Part shown: positions 45,830-56,679 of the stretch, piece after piece
Layout of the letters: every line of letters begins with the position of its first letter
How positions within the stretch are numbered: the first letter of the stretch is position 1
NCBI GenBank assembly: GCA_034008185.1
Contig: CM067081.1
Coordinates: 148,210,258-148,274,257, forward strand
DNA: 64,000 nt
Source of the DNA: Gorsachius magnificus
Taxonomy: Eukaryota > Chordata > Aves > Pelecaniformes > Ardeidae
Reading direction: 5' to 3'
The notes under the pieces: generated by a model
What the model was told of the DNA's origin: nothing
Database searches by the model: none
Seen by the model: only the letters and a program-made list of their open reading frames with translations
Made by a program: the position numbers and the translations under genes

Positions 45830-48800
45830 CATTCCTTTCCTTGCAAGGGGTATTTCAAAATGAACCGTTAAATCCCACCACTGTTCTCATCTTTCTCTGG
45901 CCAGATGATATCACATGTTGCTTTCATTATTGGTTTGTGCTATCCTTTGGCTCTCCTGCTCCACTCCAGCTCTCTTGGCTTGGCCCACAATCTCTTCAAA
46001 AGCACATTGCAAGATTATTTCTGTTTCATGCAAAGCTTGCCTAAATTTGTGGCAGGGAAAAGGCCGCAGAAGAACTGTATCGTGTGACTCCCAAATGAAA
46101 CCAGCTGCCTATTATTTCCATGTCTGTAACTTTAGACCAAATTATGTGAGCTGGAAAGCTAGTCTTTGGCCACCCTTTGACAAAGAGAGTTCTTTATAAT
46201 TATTTTTATTTACATTTTGTGCTGTTAGCATAGAAATGTGATCACAAATGTGGCCTTGTTATCTCCTCTCACTCAGCCAATTTTTCTGCTAAGCTAATTA
46301 CAATAATGATATGGGATATTTGCCTTAATGTGTCTTTAAACTGTAGTGATAAGTCTACTAATAAGAGGCCAATGATTGGTGACATCAACTTCCATATATG
46401 ATCCAGGTCCAGGTACTTGTGGCAATTGATAGCAATTGCAAAGCTCTCTTGCGGTCCTTACCCTGCTTCCTGACAGGGTGTAAAGACTTCACACCGAGCT
46501 CCATGCTATTATAGACTGTCCACGTCTGGTAACCATAATACCTAATCTAGAGTTACTTTGGGAATACCTATAGAGGCCAATGTAGGTATAACTTTAGCCT
46601 AGAGAAGGATATTGGTACCATGGGCTCACTGAGAGTAGCTGAGAGTCACTGATGCTACAAGCTTATCTGAGAGATGAAGATTGCATGTCTTTCAAAAATC
46701 AGTTATCTTACTCCATAACAGTGAGTCAGTGCAGTTTCAGTCCCATGAAACACTATGGCCAGTGCTCTGTAGGGTGTAAAGTGGGTGATCATAACTGTCC
46801 CTTTGATTATTAAAACATACGGTTTTCTCTTGAGCCTATATGTTAACAACTGCTCATCTTGCAGTTACCAGCAGGGAGGAGTGCCTTGACTTATTTCACC
46901 TCAAGCATTTCAGAAGGGAAGTTTCTCCTCCTTTCTTGTGGGGAGGCAGAGATGGGAAGAAATGGATTTTTTTTTTTCCCCATCATGTTCTTTCTGCCTT
47001 ACTTCCTACAATTTGTTCTTAATCATTCTGCCTACTTGAGGTCTTGCAAGTGACTACACCTGACAGTTAAGTGACACTGGTATTTCCCAAAGTCAGGCTC
47101 TAGTAAGGGTGAGGGTGAGTGCATTAAAGTAATCATAACATAGCACTATCTAGTGGCTTTAACCAAAATTAAAATTTCAGTGCATTAGGAGCTGCGTAGC
47201 ATCTCTTCCTTGAGTACCAATTAAAAAACAAGCTATGATTCATATCTTTGGCCACCTGTACTTGTAAGTGCAAATGGATTGTGTCTATGGCAGATCAACA
47301 TTAACTGACCTGCATGTGAATTTTATTTTTTAACTTTTTCTCCCCTCGACATTTCAAAAGCCAAAGTTCAAAGACCCACATAGTCAACCCTCAAAAATGT
47401 AAAATGGCTTATGCAACCTATTGTGAAATAGATAACTGTTTTCCTGAATAAAGCAGCAGATTTCATAGAGCTCTTGATAGAAGTAATACATGGCATAAGA
47501 TATCTTCTTCCTTTGGAGGAACTGATGATGCTTCATTGGAATACCGTGCAGTAAAATATTTACCACTGATATTATGGAAAATCTGAAGATCCAAAAATAG
47601 AAGGTGGCAGAAACAGGATGCCTCAGTGCCAGGCTGAATTGTTATGGTCTATTCACAGCCAGCATCTTGAGGCTCAGAATAAATCCTGCAATATACTGTC
47701 TTCTGAAAAGAATTTATGGTCAGGAAGAAAGCTGACTAGTGGTATGAACTCACTGTAAAATAAACACATGCACAAATCCTGGTACTCTTGTAAGGGTAAT
47801 AGATTCAAATCTACTTCCATCCAATTATTTCTTCATTTCAGAGGGCACAGAGGAATGAAAGTATTCAAGCTTTATCTTAACCCTGCCAGATCTGTGTAAC
47901 CAAAACTGGTTTACAGCTTAAGGCTGTAAACATACTTATTTCTAGAACCTTTGGCTTCTTGGCTGCACATCTCATGGGCTGTGAGCATCCCACATCCTCA
48001 GCCTGCTTAACTCCCCACTTCAGCAGATCTTGAGTGTGCCACATTAGTGAAAGTGAAAAACCATTAATTAACCAGCAAGGTAGGCATGCGGCAAGATCAC
48101 CGTCTCCTGTGACAACCTGGAAGTGCAGAAGGATATGTCCCTGGCCTTCCAAAAATCATTTTTATTTTTTAATTTTCAGAAAGATGTTTTTATTTCTGAA
48201 TTTAATTCAAGTTCAGAACAACAGCAACAAAACCCAGATGTGAAAATTCTAGATCCTATGTAACACCAGTCTCACTATGTCCACAGCTTTTGTCTTGCAG
48301 AAGAACAGTCCCTACTCCTGATTCTACAGATTTCATTTTCCTCTATAGTTTTGCAGTAGCCAGGGTTTTAGAATTTGATTGTCAGCATGTGACTCTCTTG
48401 GCTATTCTACATAATGAAAGTCCCCCTTGTAGTTCAAAATGAATATATGTATATTTGCACATGTTTCTGTGTGTAAATATATTTACCTAACTGTCAACAT
48501 AAGCTGATAAATATGTAAACAAATCCTGGTGAGTATAAATTATAGCATGCATCTGGCAGAGTCAGTTGTAGTTGGGTTTGCCTACTGATTTTCGTTTTAA
48601 CTCCTTGCTTTTACATACTCATTACTTCTAAAAGTCTTGCTTTTATTATTATTGTTACTGATTAGTGTTATAGCAGCACTTATAGACTCAAGCCTTTTCT
48701 TTTAGGTATTTTATGTAACTGACAGAAACGTTCTGTGATTAGTTTCAAAGGTGTCCCTTAGCTTTTGACATGACCCACAATTTGACTGAGCCATGTGGGT

Positions 48801-51190
48801 TCAGCAAAACCCCAGACAACTCTTCCTACTGACTGTGTGGACCGTACAAGGGACTGAAGCAAATGTGTTGGCAGGATTTTGTTGGTTTATAGTACCTAGA
48901 ACATACCTGCTACTGCAGGGTTCACAGACTATTTTTAAGGCAATTTCCCAAATGCTTCTACTCTGATTTCTTCCAACTACAACTTCTTCAATCATTTAAG
49001 CTTGTTTAGACCTCCTAAAATTAATTTTCTTCACAAGGGTTTTTTTTTAGTCTTGAAATAAATCATAGTGAGTCCTTTAGTTAAACAATATAACACTAAA
49101 GTGGCTGAAACAGAAGCATTTTTCATGGAAATGTTCCGATGATGAAACATTTTGAAAACACAGCATTTGATTTTGCAGGGTCTAACCTGGTACGAGATAC
49201 TTTATTTTTGCATGCAAGTGTGAGGGCCCTTTCCTCAGGCTGGAACAGTGGGCACAGATTTGATAGGAAGCTCAAAGGTAGGATAGCCTGCACCTTGATG
49301 GGACCAAATTTTTCCCTCCCTCCCTCAGTGTCAGGCCACTCTCAATGCTACCTTTGACGGGATGTTAGAAGCTCCCTACATGTTCTATGTAGAGCATGCA
49401 CAGAGAAAATGAGACACCACTTATCACCTCCTGCATATGTTGTCTGGATGGCCAAGACGCACACACTGGGTTTGCTGCACATGATATGCAGGAACCTACA
49501 CAACCACTCACATTATACTCGAACACATACTATGGAGACCACATGCCCATATTTCAAAAGTTTAAAAGTTCCTAGGCCAAAGCAAACAGTGATTTGTTCA
49601 GTGCTATATGATGCAGCCATGTGGTTTCAAAGCCTGCCTCTCTCATCCTTTCCCCTTCAACATAACACCTCAAACTATTTTCTCCTGTGTAGGCACCTCC
49701 TCCTCACTCCAGTGGATACATCAGGTGAACCCCAAAACAGGCCAGGGAGTCTTTCAAAAAGATGAGAAAAGGAAATAAAGGTAGGCACAGAAAACACAAT
49801 TGCTGGGGAAATCCAAAAGACAGTACTTCAGGAATAAAACTTAGCCTGAATTGATTTTTGGTCCTTCTGCTTTCACATTAAACTTTAAGAGCATAATTAA
49901 ACCCTAAGGGGTAATGCTAGACTTGTACCTGCTTTGGGATGTACAGTCTGAAGCTCCAGCTGGCAAGGACAGGGTTTACAGCTGAGAAATACCACCTGAC
50001 AAAAGTGTAACATGAACAACTAGCAAATACACAGAGTTGAAACTTCATTGCACCTGAAGTCCTGAAACCTCAAGGGCTTCCCAACACCACAGCAGACTCA
50101 ATCCAACCTTTTCTTGGTTGACACAGCCATTATAATAGCGTTCCTAGCAGTGGAATGGTATTTCAGAGAGATAAAAGAGTTCACAACAGAACTGAAGGCT
50201 TCACTTATATGTCTGTCTAATCCTAGACATCACTGTTGAATTAACTTGAAAACATCTTGCTTCTCAGAGCCTGCAATTATGTGTTTTCAGTCCTTTTTTG
50301 GCCCAGGTTATTCCCATTTTATCCTTTCGCTAAAGCTAATAAAAACATGAGGCTTAATAGTACAGTAAAATATTCCTTCACTCTTTCAGGGTCTGTCTTA
50401 AGCCAACCTCTCTATATAAACTTACTATAATAACCCATGTAAAGTGAATGCCAGTTTTTATTCTCTCAGTATGCCCACTTGAACAGCAGAAATTTTGAAC
50501 CCTGTAAGACTCATTAGAAGGTCTTGGAGTTTTTCTGCCTTGGAACACACAGAGATGTTGGCTCTGCTGTTTTCAGAGTCACTAAGACATGGCTCAACGC
50601 TCAATGTTTCTAACTTGGTTCTTTTGGTATTGTAGCATCTCAAAGTTCTGCTTTTTCATCACCATCATCTGTAAAGGCATTTTATGCGAGTAGCTGGGAG
50701 CCTTTTGGCCCAGACTCCTAGCTGATACAATGCAGCATACTACTGTCTCATCAGCAAGGACACTTTTCTTCAACATATTTACAAACAAAAAACCTTCAAA
50801 GCAAAGTGCAATACTAACTATTCTATGAGTTTCCAGTTGAGAACAGCGAAATAACTTTTTACAGGAGTACTGAAGCAAGCTGAAAATTTCCAATGGATGC
50901 TGGCAGTGTTTTCAAAAAAGTTTTGAGAGTGACACACTTGCACAGCCATTACTATTATATTAGACTTTACTTAGGCTAAAGTTACTCTAAATAGCAGTAA
51001 TTTCTAATCCCTACATTTTTACACAACCTGAAAGTGGGTTTAGATCATCAAGTTATTCTAATTAGTTTAGATAAGATATTGAAAAGAACAGGGAGCAAAA
51101 CTCACTCTGTAATTCCAGTGCTGTATGTCTACCAGGGTTATTAATTTCATGCAATGGCAACAAATTATAAAGGTCATGAATCCTTGCTTC
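45830..51190. other. Gene-free unique DNA, region 14
   Basis: Unique, AT-rich. About 46150-46330 contains homeodomain-type cores (GCTAAGCTAATTACAATAAT) and reads like a conserved non-coding block, but with less internal support than 38430-39000. Small overlapping frames at 45841-46199 and 46840-47053 have no protein features. 48430-48540 is especially AT-rich. Confidence 0.5.
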
Positions 51191-51214
51191 ATGGTGATAT
51201 TTTTGTTCTGTCAG

Positions 51215-51232
51215 TTGCAGGAACTGATCCAG
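51215..51232 (+). other. Microexon-like segment (12 or 18 bp)
   Basis: TATTTTTGTTCTGTCAG|TTGCAG|GAACTGATCCAG|GTAAGAAG offers two nested acceptors before a strong donor. Use of the second gives a 12-base exon (ELIQ), use of the first an 18-base exon (LQELIQ). Both preserve frame and both are open. A TGC lies immediately upstream of the second AG beside a U-rich tract, the arrangement described for SRRM4-dependent neuronal microexons. I cannot match it to a known gene, and no flanking exons are visible. Confidence 0.22.
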
Positions 51233-51340
51233 GTAAGAAGATAAGTTTTCTCAGTTAATAGGCTTGATTTCTAAGCCTTAACTCACCTTTGCCACATAAC
51301 AGATTAAATTTTCACAAGTGCCAAGCCACTCTGTTTTGCT

Positions 51341-51431
51341 GTTGCTCACAGAGGCGCTTATTTTAACTTTCATAACAATCAGACTTTGATGATTATTGGA
51401 GAAAGCTTCTTAGTATATGCATTACAGGCTG
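51341..51431 (+). repeat. Diverged direct repeat, copy 1
   Basis: Shares an ordered series of blocks with 52149-52260: GTTGCTCA.AG...AGAGG, a TTTTAA-ACTTT block, TAACAATCA-ACTTT/GCTTT, GAGA/GAAAGCTTCT-AGTA-ATG, and TTA-AGGCTG. The copies lie in the same orientation, starts about 808 bp apart. It may be an old local duplication or two insertions of an interspersed repeat I do not recognise. This copy also falls in a minus-strand open frame that ends at an AAG|GTGAGTTA donor (51294), which I regard as incidental. Confidence 0.55.
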
Positions 51432-52148
51432 ATGGTCCAGATAAATGCTCTCCAGCAGCAGTCAAGCCCTCTACCTCAACATGAAAAGAAATCAAGTCCA
51501 GTTTGTACTACATAGGGGAGCCACAGCTCTCCTTTGGTCCTGCTGTATGATGGAGCTTCAGAGAGCCCATACACCAAATTGCATCACACATAGTTGGAAA
51601 GGATAAGAGCACTGGGTCTGCCTACTGCTAGCATCAAAGACAGTCTCATTGCAAGCACCTAGAGGCAGCATTTGACCACAATATTACTCAACCTGGAACC
51701 TCTGGCCTTGCACTTAGCATCCCAACCACAATAATACTTTAGAAAAGACAACCTTTCAGTTTGCTGGCTTTGCCTAGTAGCAAGATGGGAGTAACTTTCT
51801 GCAATCGTTCTTAAGCTTCAGTGAGGCTGAGATTATGCAAAGTTTTAAATATATTATTCTCCTGCATCACTCCACACAGAAAGATGGATACTTTAAGTTG
51901 CTAATTTTTTCACGTTCCTTCAGGAGAGAAGAAATCCTCCTTATTTTCACATGTTATGACCTTCTTACATCCACTCTTCATTAAGTCCTCAGGCTTCTTG
52001 CCCTCACCTACCCACATAGCACCACATAGCACTGCTGTTCAGAGCATCTCAGGAGAACCACAGAGCCAAGGACTGACAACACCAGGTGACCCAAAGCGTT
52101 TTGTGACTGCACCCGTTTAATCCAGTCTTTACAGAAAGGTGCCTTGGT

Positions 52149-52260
52149 GTTGCTCATAGCAGAGGTATTTTATTGTATTTTGTTTCTTTTTTAAACTTTA
52201 GTAACAATCAAGCTTTGGTAAGCATACGAGAGAGCTTCTCAGTACATGACTTAGAGGCTG
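52149..52260 (+). repeat. Diverged direct repeat, copy 2
   Basis: Second copy of the repeat described at 51341-51431. It differs by a T-rich insertion (about 52168-52190) and scattered substitutions but ends with the same GCTTCT-AGTA-ATG-TTA-AGGCTG series. No target-site duplication or terminal repeat is obvious. Confidence 0.55.
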
Positions 52261-52261
52261 C

Positions 52262-53660
52262 ATTGAGCGATTACATGCACCTTGTGAGAACTTGTCTCCA
52301 TCTGGAGAAAAGATAATTACCTCATTATTTTAGGACAGAGATTAATTGGTAACTGGTAACTATGGCTATACAGAAATCTTAGCACCATCACTGCATGCAA
52401 AGGTGGTGTGGCAGTTCCTAATAACTCTACTACCCAAGAGTGGGTAGATGTGGAAGTAAGATGCGGGAAGAGCACCTGGGACTGCCAGAACTCAACAGGG
52501 ATTTGAATATATTTTTCAGTCTTGTGTGACACAACACCATAGCCTCAGCACAGCTCCACATCAGCAAGATCTAGATCTATGCACAGCAATATTTAGTGTA
52601 AAGACAGTGTGATATAGGATGACAGTTTGTATTGTGGTTGACAGCAAGGGAGTCAAAGTATATTTCCTCAAGATCTGTAACTTAAGGATAGAGAAGAAAA
52701 TTAAAAAATCATTTAGTGAACTTAGCTGAAGGATTTTCAGAGAGCAGCCAGTGTCTATTGTTTCTTACTATGGCTATGACTCCTAAACCAGCTTGGGAGT
52801 CCATGTTGGTCATGACTGAAAAGACGCATTTACCCTAAAAATTGAGGTATTTATGGATTATATGCTACCTCTTTAAAGTTATAGATAGGATGGACAAAGT
52901 AAGTCCCTTTCACAGCTATTATGTTTAAGTGAAATAAACTGGAAAAAGGATGAGGCTTTGGGTGAGACTCCAAAATACCTGAAGGCTTCCACTGACTTAA
53001 TAAGACCAAGTATTTCCTCATTTCCAATTTCTTCTATTATTTTTTCAACTTCCCTTTGAGCACACAAAACTAATAAATGTGTTTTTATCACAGAGAAATA
53101 AGGTAGCACTGCTGAAATCTGAAAAAGCAAGTGGCCATGGAAATGCCTTTCTTTTTTTAATAAAAGTTTTAATAAAGATATATATACAAGCCTTGCAGCT
53201 CTTCAATAAGAACCTGAGCGTGCATGTTGCTTATAGACCTCAACTTCCCCTGAAGTCAGCAAGGTATTTTACAGGAAACAATCTTGTGCTGGCCCCAAGG
53301 CAGTGAACAATATTATCTAATATATTTTTTCTATCTTGAACCTCTGTGATTAGGTTTTTAATTATATCAGTTGGAGAATACCTAAGAACACAGGAGTGTT
53401 CTGCAAATATGCAGATCCCTGCTATTTGCTTTCCTGGTGTAAGAGGGGGTACGTGCTCCCTCTCAGCCTTGCACAGTGAGCGCTGGAAAGAGAGAAAACT
53501 CCCAGGCTCCTCAGCCACTCTGTCCCACCATGGCCCTGGAGCCAGCCTCAGAGCCCACATGCTGCAGCAACACTTCAGTTGCTGGTTCCATTACAAGAGT
53601 ATGGCAGACAAGGCCTTGATGGCCAACAGGTCTGACTGCTACCAATAGTTCTAGGACCCA
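52262..53660. other. Gene-free unique DNA, region 15
   Basis: Nothing assignable. A 100-codon plus frame (53346-53648) and its minus-strand counterpart (53240-53560) overlap and lack recognisable features. Confidence 0.6.
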
Positions 53661-53665
53661 GAAGT

Positions 53666-54050
53666 CATAGCATCATTGAATCATTTAGGCTGGAAAAGAC
53701 CTTTAAGACTATCGAGTCCAACCATAGACCTAACACTGCCAAGTCCACCACTAAGCCATACCTCTAAGTGCCATGTCCAACATTTCTTTTAAATACCTCT
53801 ATGGATGGTGACTCAACCACTTCCATAGGCAGCCTGTTCCAGTACTTGATAGCCCTTTCAGTGAAGAAATTTTTTGTGGCATCTAACCTAAACTTCCCCT
53901 GTTGCAACTTGAGCTTTTTCCTCTTATCCTATCACTTGTTACCTGGGAAAAAAGACTGACACCCACCTCGCTACAACCTCCTTTCAAGGTCATTGTAGAG
54001 AGCAGTATGGTCTCACCTCAGCCGCCTTTTCTCCAGACACTACAAAGTCC
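53666..54050 (-). mobile_element. CR1 LINE 3' fragment (about 385 bp), minus orientation
   Basis: The longest CR1 copy here. From its 3' end at left, ATTGAATCATTTAGGCTGGA and GACCTTTAAGACTATCGAGTCC are followed by AACACTGCCAAGTCCACCAC, CAGCCTGTTCCAGTACTTGA and CTCACCTCAGCCGCCTTTTC, all characteristic of the CR1 3' end and the C-terminal part of its reverse-transcriptase ORF in reverse complement. It is 5'-truncated and carries stops, so it encodes no functional protein. It is the same subtype as the copy at 39971. Confidence 0.93.
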
Positions 54051-54054
54051 AACA

Positions 54055-54830
54055 CCATGATAGTTGGCAAGTGTTTTCATCAAAAATCACAGCCTACAGG
54101 AGGTGACAGTGTTTGAGACCTTTACTTGTAGTAAGCAATGAGGACATTTGAGGATGAACACTGCAGAAATTATTTTAGAGCCAGTAATTCAAAATTTTTC
54201 AAATTAAAAGATAAATGAAATGGATTAGTACTGGTAACAAAAGCTTCCTGTTTCAAAAGGGGAGATCTGATTAATTGGAAGCACCAGTTAATAAAATGAA
54301 CTAGGCTAATCAACTAAACAGAGAAACCTTGGGATCTGGATGCCTGCTTGCAATTTCTGCACATTTACAAAAGGCACATAAACTCATAAATTCACAGCAA
54401 GTTCCTAAAAGGCTTTGTAAAACAGGGTGCCTCCAAAAGCAAGAAAGTGAGCTGCTGTGCAATCCCGGCAGACTTACCCTCCTCCCATTCCCCAAACAAT
54501 CCTTTATGATCCGGCCTCTTGAAGTGCATTCTCAGACCTCCTTGGTGTCCGGCCACCAGCCCAAGCAGCTTGGGCCCAGGTATCCTGAGCATGAGGAGCA
54601 ATTCTGGCTTCAGGCCAGAGAAAAATTTGGAGTAAGGTTTGGTCCCCTTGTTATGACTTCCACACACACTGTGCTCAAAATGTAACACTGAAAATGTGAC
54701 TTACATTAGGATTTTTTTTGAAGCATCTTATTTGTGTTCGTACTCAAAAATGTGCTCAGAGTTGATTTACATTGTAATAAAGAAATAGAATTCCTTTGGC
54801 AAGTATTACAGCTACTTAGATATTCCAGTG
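54055..54830. other. Gene-free unique DNA, region 16
   Basis: Unique sequence after the CR1 copy. Frames on both strands over 54329-54688 (118 and 98 codons) overlap each other and have no recognisable motif. Confidence 0.55.
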
Positions 54831-54839
54831 AGAGCATTG

Positions 54840-55060
54840 CTTTAATGAAAGCAACGAGAGTAAGAAAAACAAACAATTTTCTCTGCCTGTGAAATGTGGC
54901 AGCTGCTTTGCCTCCGATCCACCTCCATTAACAATGGAAACAGTTTTCCCCAACAAGTATTTGTAATAAAAGCTGCAGGTGGTTCCAGGTTTGCAGAGGT
55001 TAGCACTTCAAATTTAATTGCAGATGCTTTCAGGTACCTTTTAATAAAAAATTTTTTAGG
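54840..55060. promoter_or_regulatory. Conserved-element-like block with SOX and E-box motif matches
   Basis: The stretch carries CCATTAACAATGG (overlapping homeodomain ATTAA and SOX AACAATGG cores, 54927-54939), GCAGGTGG and GCAGATG E-box-type words, and AATTTAATTGCAG. It is free of repeats and of good open frames. This resembles developmental enhancer sequence in general texture. Real conservation would have to be measured. Confidence 0.18.
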
Positions 55061-55064
55061 AAGT

Positions 55065-56455
55065 TAGTGCTACGGGAAGCATCCAATTAAAGAATAAACC
55101 AGACCAGCTATTTGCCAGCAGAAGGACCAATTCTGTTTTAAGGCTAAATCACACTTAACACCGGTATAAATTGTATAACACGCAGACGTACAGATCTAGG
55201 AGGGCAGGCAGGAGGTATGAAACAAAAACACCAATGGACAGGAGATGGAATAGAGACACACACCAAAAAAAAAATAAAAGAAAGAGGAGTAAACTCTAGC
55301 TGTCATTTTATTTTTTCCTAGCATTCTCTGACAAGGCAGATACTTTTACTGTCTACCATTTTCTCAAGCTGCAAGAGCACTTGGAGGAGCAGGGCTGACA
55401 GCCCATGAGACAATGATGAAAATGGATTTTAGCAGCAAACCAGCCCGGACAGCTGCTGCTGTGTCACTTGTCCAGACAGCCTCCACAGAACAGGTACACT
55501 TTGATTCAGATATAACACAGAAGCCTGCAACTCTGTAGCTAGATAGGAGCTAATGACAAGGTATTGCTCTTACAGCCTAATTAAGGCATTGGCAAACTTG
55601 GAGACTTTAAACTCAGACACATAACACGTAACAACACATCTTCCCCACTTTCTCCCTTGCATCTCAGTCTCACCAGATAACCAAAATAGCTAAAACTGCA
55701 TAGGCAGCACAGAACAGATTTTATTAGGTTCTCCTTCTCTAACCTGACTGGTTTTTCATACTCAGGCTTAATCCTCTCTTTTGATACCTTGCATCATCTA
55801 ACACAGAAACCGAGCAAGAGATGCCCTCTTCAGAATACTGGGCAACAGGAGAGAAGACACAAAGCCAAAAAAAAAAAAATCTCAATTCACCAGCTCCTTA
55901 GTGTCTAAAGTCCAATTGATAAAGAAAATGGAAAGCATTAAAACACAAAAGCTCTGCCCAGAAAATATCATACCATCATTATGTAAATGCCATAATAAAT
56001 AGCCACACTAATCATAGTCCATGAAAAGTATAGAAAAAACCAATTTGCAGGTATGACACTGTAACTTACTTATCTTTTTAAAACCCAGATTGGATGCAAA
56101 GAAATCAGAGTATTACATTTGCTGCTGATAACTGTGTTAATGTTACTTGTTCTCTTAATGTTAACCTATGTTTTCATAAGCCTATTACAACAGATTGCAC
56201 ATAATAAAACACAGATACATTTAGCTGTAGGGCTTAAGAACAGGGAAAAAACACCAGCATTAACTAGAAAAATAGCTGCCTATCTATTTTAGCTAGCTAT
56301 GCAGCAATTAATAGACTTATCTGCTGTCTGACACAAACTGAAGAAGCTTGTCTGCTTTCCAATTATGGGATTTCTGCAGCAATAGTTGCAAAAGCTCACC
56401 ACCTAGGATATCCACAATACCCAGTTCATGCATGGGAGGATGGTCATATTGCGTG
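55065..56455. other. Gene-free unique DNA, region 17
   Basis: AT-rich unique DNA. About 56080-56360 contains AATTAATAG and CAATTATGG homeodomain-like words and may be more conserved-element-like sequence. No gene or transposon is recognised. Confidence 0.5.
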
Positions 56456-56459
56456 CTGG

Positions 56460-56475
56460 TTTTTTTTTTTTTTTT
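56460..56475 (+). repeat. T16 homopolymer
   Basis: Sixteen consecutive T residues. No flanking element body is recognisable. Confidence 0.88.
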
Positions 56476-56628
56476 AAATGCAGTAAGTCAGCATGCATTA
56501 TAGGAAAGGTACAGCTATTTTAGAAACTCTTATTGGAAGGGAAAAAGAAAAGAAAAAAAAAGTTACTTAACTCAGCTGTCAGGGTCCTGATAGCGCTAGC
56601 AGACCTTGCTGTCTCTGACAAACCTTAG

Positions 56629-56677
56629 CCCTCAGGGCCCCCAGGCTTAAATGGACAGGGGTGTAGAAAGGCCCCAG
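56629..56677 (+). other. Exon-like segment (49 bp)
   Basis: A good acceptor (CTGTCTCTGACAAACCTTAG) and a consensus donor (CCCCAG|GTGAGGCTG) enclose a segment whose phase-0 frame is open: PSGPPGLNGQGCRKAP plus one base. GPPGLNGQG superficially resembles collagen Gly-X-Y triplets, but the register breaks at CRK and no further triplet exons lie nearby, so I do not call a collagen gene. Confidence 0.17.
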
Positions 56678-56679
56678 GT

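Noticed and set aside
53768..53959. 63-codon plus frame inside the 53.7-54.05 kb segment
   Set aside because: It is the antisense of a truncated CR1 element; no functional ORF remains on either strand.
56629..56677. Collagen-like GPPGLNGQG peptide suggesting a collagen exon
   Set aside because: The Gly-X-Y register breaks after three triplets and there are no neighbouring 45/54-bp triplet exons, which a collagen gene would show.
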